From Dictyobacter formicarum (GTDB lineage: Bacteria; Chloroflexota; Ktedonobacteria; Ktedonobacterales; Ktedonobacteraceae): 64,000 bases of DNA. The stretch is taken from positions 24,330 through 88,329 of the forward strand of contig NZ_BNJJ01000030.1 in NCBI RefSeq assembly GCF_016587435.1, in the 5' to 3' direction. The position numbers and the translations under genes were made by a program. Below, one piece after another: positions 28,475-37,308 of the stretch; the first letter of the stretch is position 1, and each line of letters opens with the position of its first letter. Under the pieces are notes generated by a model that saw only the letters and a program-made list of their open reading frames with translations, was not told the origin of the DNA and made no database searches.

Positions 28475-29326
28475 TTATTGTTTGCCAGTCACAAAGGTGA
28501 TAGCCACCGTGCCTGGACCTGTATGAGTACCAAGGACCGCGCCCAACTTATATTGAGGAATATCGCCCGTATAAACGGGTTTGAGGGCTTCAGCCAGTTG
28601 TTGGCCAATCTCTGCGCTAGACTCAGCGATGGCGATATCCTCAATTGGTCCGCTTTCTGCCAGCAATTGGGCTGTGCGCGCAAAGGCCTTGCTGCGTGTG
28701 CGTGGCTGTTCAATTGGTACTACCACACCCTCTTTATTCAATGCGATAACTGGTTTGACACTGAGCATGTTGCCCAGCAAGGCTTTGGCCCCGCCAATAC
28801 GGCCACCGCGCTTAACAAATTCCAGCGTATCGAGAACGGCCAGAATGCGAGTACGTGAAAATCTATCTTCAGCATACGCTTTGAGCTCTTCCAGGCTCGT
28901 ATTGGCATTATTCATTTCGGATAGTTTTTTCAAAGTCATAAACATGCCAGCGCTGATACTTTTGGAATCGATAGCCTCAAAAGGTACACTGCGTACCTCT
29001 TCTGGCAGGGTTTCCCAGGCGGTACGAGCAGATTGATAGGTGCCACTCAGCTGTGATGAAAGATGGATCGATAAAATTCCGGTTGCCCCCTCTTTGATCA
29101 AGCGGGTGTAAGCTTCCTGGAAGAGTGCTGGAGAGGGTTGCGAAGTACGGGGAAGCACTTTGCTGGCCTGTAATTTTTGATAAAAGGTTGCGTTATCCAG
29201 GTCAAGATTATCTTGATATGCCTCTTCGCCAAAAAAAACGGTTAGCGGGACAATGGTAATGCCTAATGCTTCTGCCATCTCTGGCGAAATATCTGCGGTG
29301 CTGTCTGTAACGATGCGAATGCTCAT
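28475..29326 (-). CDS. DegV family fatty-acid-binding protein (FakB-type)
   Basis: A 283-residue DegV protein, which presents a bound fatty acid to the kinase FakA. Family signatures are MSIRIVTDSTADISPEMAEA at the N-terminus, RTSQPSPALFQEAY, ILSIHLSSQLSGTYQSAR and AVLGTHTGPGTVAI near the end, covering the lipid-binding Ser/Thr and His-Thr-Gly-Pro-Gly residues. AGGAGGCCTGCA precedes ATG 29326. The FakA gene lies 158 bp upstream on the same strand, giving a complete fatty acid kinase pair. Confidence 0.93.
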   Translation of the reverse strand: MSIRIVTDSTADISPEMAEALGITIVPLTVFFGEEAYQDNLDLDNATFYQKLQASKVLPRTSQPSPALFQEAYTRLIKEGATGILSIHLSSQLSGTYQSARTAWETLPEEVRSVPFEAIDSKSISAGMFMTLKKLSEMNNANTSLEELKAYAEDRFSRTRILAVLDTLEFVKRGGRIGGAKALLGNMLSVKPVIALNKEGVVVPIEQPRTRSKAFARTAQLLAESGPIEDIAIAESSAEIGQQLAEALKPVYTGDIPQYKLGAVLGTHTGPGTVAITFVTGKQ

Positions 29327-29484
29327 TGCAGGCCTCCTGGGAAAAATAAAATCGGTGGGACGTGATCCACTGCTGGTTCATTATCTACAAATGCTGCGGA
29401 TCACTCCTGTCTGGTTTCTGGCAAACAAATAAAGTTAATTATTTGGGTAGGACAGAAAAAATACACCTTTATCTGTAATAGTCG

Positions 29485-31206
29485 TTATTCAACAGAAATA
29501 ATATAGGCGTAGTAAGGTTGACCGCCATTTACAACTTCTATCTCAAGTTGAGAATGGCCAGTCTTGATGCGCCTGGCTGTCTCTTGCGCTTGCTCAGCTG
29601 TTACTGCCTCACCATAATAGATGGTAACGATTTCGTATCTATCAATATTCATGCGTTGTAACGTGTCGCGCAGGGTCTCTTCCATATTAGAATTAGCCAC
29701 CGAGAGATTGCCATTGATAACGCCAATGAAATCTCCTTCGCGGACATGAAGCGTTCCCAACTGAACTGAACGTACGGCGGTCGTAATTTCTGCCGTTTGA
29801 ATGGTGCGAGCGGCCTCTGTCATCGTTTCGCAATTAGTGGCAAAATCCGCTTCGTAGTTGATGCTGATCAGAGCTGCGATTCCCTGGGGGAGAGTTTTAC
29901 AGGGAACAACGTAGACTTCTTTGTTGCTCAGATTGACTACCTGTTGAGCACTCAAAATGACGTTGCTATTATTGGGCAGAATAATAATCTTTTGGGCGGG
30001 ATTTTTCTCTACTGCATCCAGGAGCTCTTCAATACTGGGATTCATGGTCTGGCCGCCCGAGACGATGGAACTGACGCCCAGGCCACGGAAGACCTTTTCA
30101 AAGCCTTCACCTGAGACTACTGCTACGGTCGCCAACTGATTGCTGGCCATAGCTTCCCGCTCTTCTTGATTTTCTCCGGCATGTTCCGCCTCGCTCTCCG
30201 CCGCATAGGTGAGGCTCTGTTCCTGCAGATTTTCAATATTGATGTCGAGTAGGCTACCCAGGCCAACGCCGTAATCCAGAATCTTGCCCGGCGTTAAAGT
30301 GTGGGTATGTACTTTAAGCATAGTTTCATCGCCAGCTACAACGGTTGAGACGCCGCCCATGTCTATGATCGTTTGACGAATGGTTCCCACATCCAGGTTG
30401 CTGCCACGTAAGAGGAAAACGACTTCATAGCCAAATTCTTCTTCGATGGTAACGCGTCCCTTTTTGGTGTGAGTTTCACCATGCGTGGTGGGAGATGTAG
30501 AAGTGGCCGTAAGTGGGTTGCTTTGACTGCTTATGCCGCTGGTAGCTTCACCGCGCATATAGCGTAAGACGCCCTCGAGGATGGTGCAGAATCCCTGGCC
30601 GCCAGCATCCACAACGCCAGCCTGTTTGAGGGTAGGCAATAGTTCGGGGGTACGAGCAACCGCCTGGCGAGCAGCGGCAACAATATCTTGCATCTCAATA
30701 ACCAGATCATTCTGATGCTCTGCGCTACGCTTTGCCGCCTCGGCAACCTCGCGCACCACCGTCAGAATAGTCCCTTCCACCGGCTTAAGAACCGCACGGT
30801 AGGCCAACTCCGACGCCTTCTGAAAAGCCTCTGCCAGATCCTGTGCATTGAAGGTTGTTTTATTTTCCAGACCAGCGGCTATACCGCGTAATGTTTGCGA
30901 TAAGATAACGCCCGAGTTTCCACGTGCTCCCAATAATGCATCATGGGCAACCTGCCTGGCGATAGCCCCCGCCGATTTTTCCTCGCTCTGAGTGATATTG
31001 CGAATGGCGGATTTCATCGTTGCTGCCATGTTTGATCCTGTATCACCATCGGGTACAGGAAAAACATTAAGTGCATTGATGGTATCGCGGTTTTCCTCCA
31101 GCCATGCTGCACCGGCTAAGATCGCTTTCCTTAAATCCTGTCCATCAAAGACACTAATGCGTCTCGACCGTTGACGTAGTATTGGGCGTGGTGTTGTTTC
31201 CTCCAT
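29485..31206 (-). CDS. fakA: FakA-like fatty acid kinase (DAK2/DhaL domain protein, YloV)
   Basis: A 573-residue protein. The N-terminal DhaL ATP-binding domain (about 1-210) shows NALNVFPVPDGDTGSNMAAT with the Mg-binding aspartates, LLGARGNSGVILSQ and VVDAGGQGFCTILEGVLRY. The middle domain (about 250-330) and a C-terminal DegV-like domain (IVSGGQTMNPSIEELLDAVE, IILPNNSNVILSA) complete the FakA layout. It phosphorylates FakB-bound fatty acids for phospholipid synthesis. The Asp23 gene lies 23 bp upstream, as yloU precedes yloV in Bacillus. Confidence 0.92.
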   Translation of the reverse strand: MEETTPRPILRQRSRRISVFDGQDLRKAILAGAAWLEENRDTINALNVFPVPDGDTGSNMAATMKSAIRNITQSEEKSAGAIARQVAHDALLGARGNSGVILSQTLRGIAAGLENKTTFNAQDLAEAFQKASELAYRAVLKPVEGTILTVVREVAEAAKRSAEHQNDLVIEMQDIVAAARQAVARTPELLPTLKQAGVVDAGGQGFCTILEGVLRYMRGEATSGISSQSNPLTATSTSPTTHGETHTKKGRVTIEEEFGYEVVFLLRGSNLDVGTIRQTIIDMGGVSTVVAGDETMLKVHTHTLTPGKILDYGVGLGSLLDINIENLQEQSLTYAAESEAEHAGENQEEREAMASNQLATVAVVSGEGFEKVFRGLGVSSIVSGGQTMNPSIEELLDAVEKNPAQKIIILPNNSNVILSAQQVVNLSNKEVYVVPCKTLPQGIAALISINYEADFATNCETMTEAARTIQTAEITTAVRSVQLGTLHVREGDFIGVINGNLSVANSNMEETLRDTLQRMNIDRYEIVTIYYGEAVTAEQAQETARRIKTGHSQLEIEVVNGGQPYYAYIISVE

Positions 31207-31229
31207 AGCCGCTGTGCTACCTCTGTCCT

Positions 31230-31631
31230 TTATTTCTTTTCTGTTAGTCCTGGTCCATGGATTAGTCCCTGGACATTAACATTAACTTGTGTTACAGGAG
31301 TGCCGAGCATTTTCTCAACCGAAAATTTGACGGCGCTCATAATATTATGCGCAATTTCAGAAATACGCAATCCATATTCAAGTGCAACATAGACATCGAT
31401 CGTCAGTTGCTCGTTGAGTATCTGAATGCGTACCCCCTGGTTTCTCTGCTCGGGTGTCAGAATGACCGCTTGCCCGTTGCGTAAGTGTGGAGAAGCTATG
31501 CCCAGGACGCCATAGCAGGCCAGGGTTGCTTCGACTGCAATGGAATGGATGGCGTTGGGTAGTACTTCTATTTTCCCGCGAGGGTGTGAGCCGTGCTGTG
31601 GCTGTATAGCAGATGTTTTTGGCATACGCAT
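31230..31631 (-). CDS. Asp23/Gls24 family envelope stress protein (YloU-like)
   Basis: ATG 31631 gives 133 residues (GAGAGAAGACAC upstream); ATG 31625 is a close alternative. Asp23 blocks seen are IEVLPNAIHSIAVEATLACY, LNEQLTIDVYVALEYGLRIS and VTQVNVNVQGLI. Family members are membrane-associated proteins linked to envelope homeostasis. It probably forms an operon with fakA and degV. Confidence 0.85.
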   Translation of the reverse strand: MRMPKTSAIQPQHGSHPRGKIEVLPNAIHSIAVEATLACYGVLGIASPHLRNGQAVILTPEQRNQGVRIQILNEQLTIDVYVALEYGLRISEIAHNIMSAVKFSVEKMLGTPVTQVNVNVQGLIHGPGLTEKK

Positions 31632-31842
31632 GTGTCTTCTCTCTTGCCAAAATAGCCAATATCGGTTATACTCGCATAACGTGTTTGGATTATCCAGGCG
31701 GTGCACGCACGAGTTTTCTTGATGCAGTATACCAGAGGCTTCAAGGATAATCAAGTAAACGAATATAGGGCAAAAATGAGGCCTTCCGTCTGAGGAAGGA
31801 ATTATTTTGTGTCCCTTGCATCTTTCGGGAGGAAGAAAAGTA

Positions 31843-32040
31843 ATGTCAGCAGGACGTTGTGATATCTGTGAACGTAAGCCAATGTATGGCAACAATGTTC
31901 CCTTTTCGCAGCATCGCACACGCCGTCGTTTCGTACTGAACGTGCAGCGCCGTCGTATCGCGATCAATGGTACCCCACGCGTGGTCAACATCTGCACCCG
32001 CTGTCTCCGCACCATGAGCAAAATGCCAAAAGAGCGCTAG
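31843..32040 (+). CDS. rpmB: 50S ribosomal protein L28
   Basis: ATG 31843 with GGGAGGAAGAAAAGTA upstream; 65 residues. SAGRCDICERKPMYGNNVPF and the closing VNICTRCLRTM hold four cysteines of the zinc-binding L28 form; HRTRRRFVLNVQ is the RNA-binding core. Divergent from the Asp23-fakA genes, a neighbourhood also found in Firmicutes. Confidence 0.96.
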   Translation: MSAGRCDICERKPMYGNNVPFSQHRTRRRFVLNVQRRRIAINGTPRVVNICTRCLRTMSKMPKER

Positions 32041-32065
32041 TTCACATATGCATCAATTACGCATG

Positions 32066-32141
32066 AAGGAAACCCCCTACAATCGATGATTGTGGCCGAC
32101 TAAGTTGGAGCCACATCGATACATATTGCAGGGGGTTCCTT
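32066..32141 (+). terminator. Long imperfect hairpin after rpmB
   Basis: AAGGAA-(a)-CCCCCT (32066-32078) pairs with AGGGGGTTCCTT (32130-32141); further interrupted pairing reaches the GTGGC/GCCAC loop base. A loose T-rich tract follows. Confidence 0.5.
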
Positions 32142-32237
32142 GTGTGCATGGCACCTTTATTTTTTACTGCGTTCGCGTTGCACGCTGTCGGGGAAGTTGA
32201 GTGCCCCCGCACAGGCGTCCGCATGCGCGGCCGCATC

Positions 32238-32314
32238 TGTAATTTAGACGGATGATGGCACAAAAAAAGCGAGCTCAGCTCGCTTTTTTTGTGCCATCAT
32301 CCGTCTAAATTACA
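32238..32314. repeat. 38-bp perfect inverted repeat with 1-nt spacer
   Basis: Positions 32238-32275 are the exact reverse complement of 32277-32314. The core (A7-GCGAGCT / AGCTCGC-T7) is terminator-like for both strands; the outer 24 bp add nothing needed for termination. It is flanked by a GC-rich stretch (32190-32236) and by repeat A (32321-32420), between the convergent rpmB and rlmN. Confidence 0.9.
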
Positions 32315-32320
32315 TTTGTA

Positions 32321-32420
32321 AGCACCGTAGGTGCGTAGCGTCATAGGTGCTGAGCTTGCCTCAGCTTGATGCCGAAGGCGCGAAATGTCTGACTTTCAAG
32401 CAACTTTCTTAGAAAAAGCA
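32321..32420 (+). repeat. Intergenic repeat family A, copy 1
   Basis: Starts AGCACCGTAGGTGCG and continues with TAGGTGCT, GCTTGC and CAGCTTGA. Over its first 50 nt it matches the reverse complement of 44771-44866 at about 40 of 50 positions. It contains a GCACC-gta-GGTGC mini-hairpin. Confidence 0.75.
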
Positions 32421-32450
32421 AGGAAGCGCCCGCAAGGGACGCGCCTACGT

Positions 32451-33611
32451 TTATGGTGTAACTACCGGTACGACCGGTGTTTTTCGGCTATTTTCAAAGC
32501 GCGTACGTAGCTGTCCACAGGCGGCAGCTATATCATCTCCACGTTCTGCCCGCACACTATTGCTAATGCCACGCTCAAACAGCAGATTGCGGAACGCACG
32601 TATGGCATCTGGTCCAGGGGTTTGATAGCTGGCGGATGTAGCGTTGACAGGAATGCAGTTTACATGCGCGAATTGCTTCAATGGTGCCAGCAACTCGGCC
32701 AGTTTTTCCGCATACTCGGCGGTATCATTGACCCCTGCCAGTAAGACATATTCAAAGGTTACCTGCCGTTTTGTGGTGGCAATGTAGTCCTTACAGGCCT
32801 CCAGGAGCTCGGCTAATGGATATTTGCGATTAACCGGCATGGTCTGGCTGCGCAGTTCATCGGTTGGAGCGTGCAGCGAGATGGCCAGATTGATCTGCAG
32901 ATTTTCCTGACTTAGCTTGCGAATCGCGGGTGCCAGACCAACGGTCGAGACCGTCATATGGCGTGCCCCCAGATTAAAGCCATCGCTGCTATTCAGGATG
33001 CGTAAGGCCTGCAGGACATTTGCATAATTATGTAATGGTTCACCCATGCCCATCAAAACAATATTTGTAATATGATCGATAGGCGCGCTGCCAGGCAATC
33101 CTGCAGCGGTCCAGGGAGCCGCTCGTAGCTCGCGAGCGAAGAAAAGAACCTGAGCGACAATCTCACCTGAGCTCAAATGGCGATCAAAGCCCATCTGGCC
33201 CGTGGCGCAGAATGTGCAGCCGAAGGCACAACCAGCCTGGCTGGAGACACAGACGGTTGCTCTAGAACTGCTCTCTTTCACGGGGGGATACAGCATCAAC
33301 ACCGATTCGACCAGTTTGCCATCAGATAGCTCTAGTAGAATTTTGCGTGTGCGATCGTCTTTAGAATGCAGTTCGCTACGAATAACAGTGGGTCCAATAC
33401 ATGCTTCTTCAGACAGGCGCTGACGCAATGACTGCGGCAGATTAGACATAGCCGAGAAGTCGGTTTCGAGCTGGCGATAGAGCCAGTTATAGATTTGTTT
33501 GGCGCGGAAAGGTGCCTCGCCCCGTTCTTTGAGCCACTGTTGTAATTGTGGCAGCGTGAGCGCGAGGAGATCCGTTTTTTTTTGTGTTTGAGAAATCGGT
33601 GTCATGGTCAT
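32451..33611 (-). CDS. rlmN: 23S rRNA (adenine2503-C2)-methyltransferase RlmN
   Basis: Radical SAM enzyme methylating A2503 of 23S rRNA and A37 of some tRNAs. The cluster motif is SSQAGCAFGCTFCATGQMG (CxxxCxxC), with VLMGMGEPLHNYANV, FNLGARHMTVSTVGLAPAI, and the catalytic cysteine region near the C-terminus (GDDIAAACGQL). The N-terminal LTLPQLQQWLKERGEAPFRA is the usual accessory domain. ATG 33611 fits a leaderless start 7 nt after a TATAAT; ATG 33605 (AAGGA upstream) and ATG 33620 are alternatives. Confidence 0.96.
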   Translation of the reverse strand: MTMTPISQTQKKTDLLALTLPQLQQWLKERGEAPFRAKQIYNWLYRQLETDFSAMSNLPQSLRQRLSEEACIGPTVIRSELHSKDDRTRKILLELSDGKLVESVLMLYPPVKESSSRATVCVSSQAGCAFGCTFCATGQMGFDRHLSSGEIVAQVLFFARELRAAPWTAAGLPGSAPIDHITNIVLMGMGEPLHNYANVLQALRILNSSDGFNLGARHMTVSTVGLAPAIRKLSQENLQINLAISLHAPTDELRSQTMPVNRKYPLAELLEACKDYIATTKRQVTFEYVLLAGVNDTAEYAEKLAELLAPLKQFAHVNCIPVNATSASYQTPGPDAIRAFRNLLFERGISNSVRAERGDDIAAACGQLRTRFENSRKTPVVPVVTP

Positions 33612-33618
33612 GTCCTTC

Positions 33619-33624
33619 ATTATA
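33619..33624 (-). promoter_or_regulatory. Extended -10 of rlmN
   Basis: TGC-TATAAT on the minus strand; seven bases separate it from ATG 33611, so transcription would start at or next to the start codon. Confidence 0.5.
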
Positions 33625-33820
33625 GCATGAATTGGCTATGATGAGGAGCAGGCATGCGGAAAATGTTATGGAAGGGCATGAAAGAAAGAAAAGATAGGCC
33701 ATTTGACATGTCTTTATCTTTGACTTTTGCTTATAATCATACGTATACCGAATAGAGGGTCCCATCGTAAGAGAAAAAAGTGCAAATTTAAGATCATCAT
33801 AGAAGAGAGCCAAATGCTAT

Positions 33821-35239
33821 ATGTCGATTCCTGCCGAGCAGACCGAACAGCCTGCTAATAGTGAACAACAAGCGAGTATGGCGAGCTTTCGCCATGTATT
33901 AAAGAACCGCAATTTTTTATTGCTGTGGATAGCACAATTGATCTCGCTGACTATCCTGAATGCAGCTAATTTCGGCTTAATCGTCCTGGTTAACAGGCCA
34001 CCAAACGGAGCATTTATGGCTGGCCTGGCGATTATTGCCTTTACGCTACCCGCTATACCATTTAGCGCCATTGCGGGTGCGATTGTCGATCGTATAGATA
34101 AGCGCCAGGTGCTATGGGTGAGTAATCTGTTGCGCATGGGCACCATGTTATTAATGTTCGTGTCGGTGCTGCTTGATCGCTCAAATGCATGGCCATTATT
34201 CGGGCTGATGTTTTTAACCTCGCTGATTGGTCAGTTTTTCATTCCAGCCGAGGGCGCATCCATACCTTTACTAGTTGGTGAGCGAGAATTAATGCCGGCT
34301 CTGTCCTTATTCAATATTTCAATGACCCTCTCGCAAGCAATTGGCTTTCTGGTACTGGGTAGTGTTGTCGCCAAGCTTTTTCCTGCCTTCTCGTTTGCCC
34401 TGGGTTCTCGTACTTTTCACGTTGAATCGACGGATATGCTTTTTGTCATTGTGGCGGTATTCTACCTTGTCTGTGTGGGCCTTATCCTCGCCATTCCCGA
34501 GCAAGTTTTTAACGAAGATCATATCAATAAGCATAAGCATAAACATGAGACAGATGGTGCCTATGCGGCGGCCACGCAGGCGCTACATACCCTCTGGCGC
34601 GATATGATAACAGGTTGGAAGATTGTGCGGGCGGACCGTCTGTTGTTCTTCTCGGTTGTTCAGCTCTCTCTAGTAGGCGTGCTGATGCAGCTCATTGGCG
34701 AGCTGGCGGGTACCTTTGTGCAGCAGGTCTTGAATCGTCCTCCCGAAGATATGTCGATTATCCTGACGCCGGCTGCGGTTGGCCTGGTGGGCGCATCGGT
34801 TTTGATGCCCCGCTTTGTAGAAAAAGTTGGGCGTATCCGTCTCACCGTAATTGGCTTTATCTCGTTGGCCGTTGGATTTATTCTTCTGCCTGGATTGGAA
34901 TGGCTGGGCCATTGGATTAATCCCGCCCATGGAACGGAATCGCTTGGCATCCTGTTAGGCGTCATTGTGGTGCTCTTTGTCCTGGGTGTTGCCATGGCCT
35001 GCGTGAATATTCCGACCCAGACGCTGATGCAAGAGCGCGCCCCGGAGAGTGGACGCGCGCGTGTGCTCTCCCTTCAATTTATGCTGTATAGCGCGGGCAC
35101 CATTCCTGTACTCTTGTTTGCCGGTGCTTTCACTTCCTTGATCGGTTTTACTCCACTCATCTTTATTGTTTCCGCTAGCCTGTTGATCTTCTGCTGGTGG
35201 GGCATCCACTATATTGGGGGGCGGATGAGCAACAGGTAA
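33821..35239 (+). CDS. MFS transporter (MFS_3/EntS-like)
   Basis: A 472-residue membrane protein with about 12 helices. The first helix region is NRNFLLLWIAQLISLTILNA; the loop 2-3 signature is GAIVDRIDKRQVLWVSNLLR; and a QTLMQERAPESGRARVLSLQ loop matches the second-half signature of the drug/siderophore exporter group. A long charged loop (about 230-265) splits the halves. The substrate is unknown. The frame ends at TAA 35237, but the -1 frame continues; see 35218-35319. The ribosome site before ATG 33821 is weak. Confidence 0.88.
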   Translation: MSIPAEQTEQPANSEQQASMASFRHVLKNRNFLLLWIAQLISLTILNAANFGLIVLVNRPPNGAFMAGLAIIAFTLPAIPFSAIAGAIVDRIDKRQVLWVSNLLRMGTMLLMFVSVLLDRSNAWPLFGLMFLTSLIGQFFIPAEGASIPLLVGERELMPALSLFNISMTLSQAIGFLVLGSVVAKLFPAFSFALGSRTFHVESTDMLFVIVAVFYLVCVGLILAIPEQVFNEDHINKHKHKHETDGAYAAATQALHTLWRDMITGWKIVRADRLLFFSVVQLSLVGVLMQLIGELAGTFVQQVLNRPPEDMSIILTPAAVGLVGASVLMPRFVEKVGRIRLTVIGFISLAVGFILLPGLEWLGHWINPAHGTESLGILLGVIVVLFVLGVAMACVNIPTQTLMQERAPESGRARVLSLQFMLYSAGTIPVLLFAGAFTSLIGFTPLIFIVSASLLIFCWWGIHYIGGRMSNR

Positions 35240-35319
35240 ATGTTGTCGCTGAAGAGGAACAGAAACGTCAGAACCTTGAAAGTCAGGCCGAGCGTGATTC
35301 GCATGAGGATGCAGGCTAG
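35218..35319 (+). other. G6 tract and open -1 frame tail at the 3' end of the MFS gene
   Basis: ATT-GGG-GGG-CGG encodes the Ile-Gly-Gly-Arg near the MFS C-terminus. Adding one G (or slipping back one base) leads into a frame that reads ADEQQVNVVAEEEQKRQ then NLESQAERDSHEDAG before TAG at 35317-35319. That tail looks like a natural acidic cytoplasmic C-terminus, whereas the zero frame ends eight codons after the tract. Confidence 0.55.
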
Positions 35320-35349
35320 GCCGCCGAAATATTGTCTGATAGATAAAAT

Positions 35350-35389
35350 AAAAAGAGAGCAGTTGCGAAGGCAACTACTCTCTTTTTTT
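35350..35389. terminator. Terminator between the MFS and GH2 genes
   Basis: AAAAAGAGAG-c-AGTTGC, loop gaag, GCAACT-a-CTCTCTTTTT plus further T; serves both convergent genes. Confidence 0.85.
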
Positions 35390-35406
35390 GTGCTTGACGT
35401 ATGCAC

Positions 35407-37224
35407 CTACCTGGTAGTTTTTTGTGCCGCCTGTTCGATAGCTGCCTGACGGGCCTGAATCGCATGCAGGCGTGTATTGTCGAATTTCGCACGGCGATCA
35501 AAGGTAAAGATACCGTTCTGTTCAACCGAGACATCAGTTAGCTGGGTGTAGCAATAGCCAAACATATGTGGATTATCCAGCAGGACATCACAGAGTGCCT
35601 GGAAGCGTTTATAGAATTCCTCGTGGGTATCGGGCGCAGTACCGTAACCCCAGCTTGATTTGTTGTCGCCTTTTTTAACCTGCTCGCTCCACCAGATACC
35701 GCCAAATTCACTGACAAAGTAGGGCTGGTTATTATAAGGTAAAGACATCTCATGGCCATCACGTAGATTAGTATGTACCTTACCCTCACCCATATGCGAA
35801 TGACGCTCTTTATAGCGCTCTACATCGGCCCAGAAATCTTTGCCGGTCAGATAGTCGTGGGAATCATACACATCGGTCTCTGGGACGCGGTGGGCGTAAC
35901 CAGAGGCATCCAGCACAGGGCGGGTGGTATCCATGGCTTTGGCAGCCAGAAACATGGCGCGCGTAACGTCGTCCAGAGTAGTGATTTTCTCCTGGCGGTC
36001 ATAGTGAGTCTCATTAAGCCCACACCATCCAATCAGGGCGGGATGCGAATAGTCGCGCTCCAATGCTTCCAGCCATTGCGCCACAAAGGTCGGTGTGAAG
36101 GTATTGTCATCCTGCCAGGGTACACGACCCTCGGAGCCCCAGTCAGGGAATTCGCCCCAGACCAGGTAGCCCAACTTGTCCGCGTGATACAAGAAGCGCT
36201 CTTCAAAGACCTTTTGATGGAGGCGCGCACCATTGAAGCCGGCTTCCATGCTCAACTCGATATCACGTTTAAGAGCCTCATCGGTTGGAGCTGTCAGGAC
36301 ACCATCGGGATAGTATCCCTGGTCCAGGACCAGGCGCTGGAAGACAACCTCATTGTTGATTTTGATGGCGCGACCATCAATGGTGACGCTGCGCAGGCCT
36401 GCGTAGCTACGAGCGCTATCTATGACCTTACCATCAGCGTCTACCAATGTGATTGTAAGATCATAAAGATGGGGATCCTGGATAGACCAGAGATGGCGAC
36501 GCTCAGCAGGGATGGCCAGATCCAGGCGCGGCGAGAAATCCCAATCAGCAGCTGTTTCAGCCTGAGCAACGACCCCATCTTTATCAGATAGTTCGGCACG
36601 CAGACGCAGTCCGGGAGTGTTATTCGTGATCGGTTGCTCCAGGCGAATCAGGCTATTGGCTAAATCGGGCGTAATACGTGGACGGCGCAGGGCAATCTCT
36701 GGCACTGGCTCCATCCATACCGTTTGCCAGATGCCAGTGGTGCGAACATAGAAGCAGCCCCAGTCGTAGTAGCGCTGGGATTGCTTGCCTCGTGGTTGGG
36801 CCGGTCGATGATCGTCACGCGCTCGTACGACGATTGTTTTGGTGCCACTGGCGGTTCCCAGATCACAGGTGAAAGGCGTAAAACCACCGCGATGACGGCC
36901 TACCTCAACCCCATCTACCCACACTGTCGTGTCGTAATCAGATGCCTGGAAATGCAGCAAAATACGCTGCCCCTCCCATTCACGAGGAATAGTTACACTA
37001 CGGCGATACCAGACAGCATGCATAAAATCTTTATTATTGATGCCAGAGAGCTCTGATTCTGGACAAAAGGGGATGGTGATGTGATCTTTTAACTCTCTGT
37101 TGAGTAGTCCGCGCTCCAGGCCGCTGTCACCATTATCAATTTCAAATTGCCATTCGCCATTGAGACATTGCCATGCAGCGCGTTCAAATTGTGGGCGTGG
37201 GTATTCTGATCGAGGAATACTCAT
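35407..37224 (-). CDS. Glycoside hydrolase family 2 protein
   Basis: A 605-residue GH2 enzyme (beta-galactosidase/glucuronidase/mannosidase group) without signal peptide. The N-terminal jelly roll has WQCLNGEWQFEIDNGDSGLE and WYRRSVTIPREWEG; an Ig-like domain follows (LRAELSDKDGVV). In the TIM barrel the acid/base glutamate is in IGWCGLNETHYDR and the likely nucleophile in PYFVSEFGGIWWSE. LHQKVFEERFLYHADKLGYL is also typical. Substrate specificity cannot be read. AAGGAG lies 11 nt before ATG 37224. No sugar transporter is adjacent. Confidence 0.93.
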   Translation of the reverse strand: MSIPRSEYPRPQFERAAWQCLNGEWQFEIDNGDSGLERGLLNRELKDHITIPFCPESELSGINNKDFMHAVWYRRSVTIPREWEGQRILLHFQASDYDTTVWVDGVEVGRHRGGFTPFTCDLGTASGTKTIVVRARDDHRPAQPRGKQSQRYYDWGCFYVRTTGIWQTVWMEPVPEIALRRPRITPDLANSLIRLEQPITNNTPGLRLRAELSDKDGVVAQAETAADWDFSPRLDLAIPAERRHLWSIQDPHLYDLTITLVDADGKVIDSARSYAGLRSVTIDGRAIKINNEVVFQRLVLDQGYYPDGVLTAPTDEALKRDIELSMEAGFNGARLHQKVFEERFLYHADKLGYLVWGEFPDWGSEGRVPWQDDNTFTPTFVAQWLEALERDYSHPALIGWCGLNETHYDRQEKITTLDDVTRAMFLAAKAMDTTRPVLDASGYAHRVPETDVYDSHDYLTGKDFWADVERYKERHSHMGEGKVHTNLRDGHEMSLPYNNQPYFVSEFGGIWWSEQVKKGDNKSSWGYGTAPDTHEEFYKRFQALCDVLLDNPHMFGYCYTQLTDVSVEQNGIFTFDRRAKFDNTRLHAIQARQAAIEQAAQKTTR

Positions 37225-37308
37225 AAATACTCTAACTCCTTCAAGAGATAAGTTGTATATTCAACGTTGTACTTAATAATACTCGATAAAAGTCAGAAAA
37301 TCCATGAT

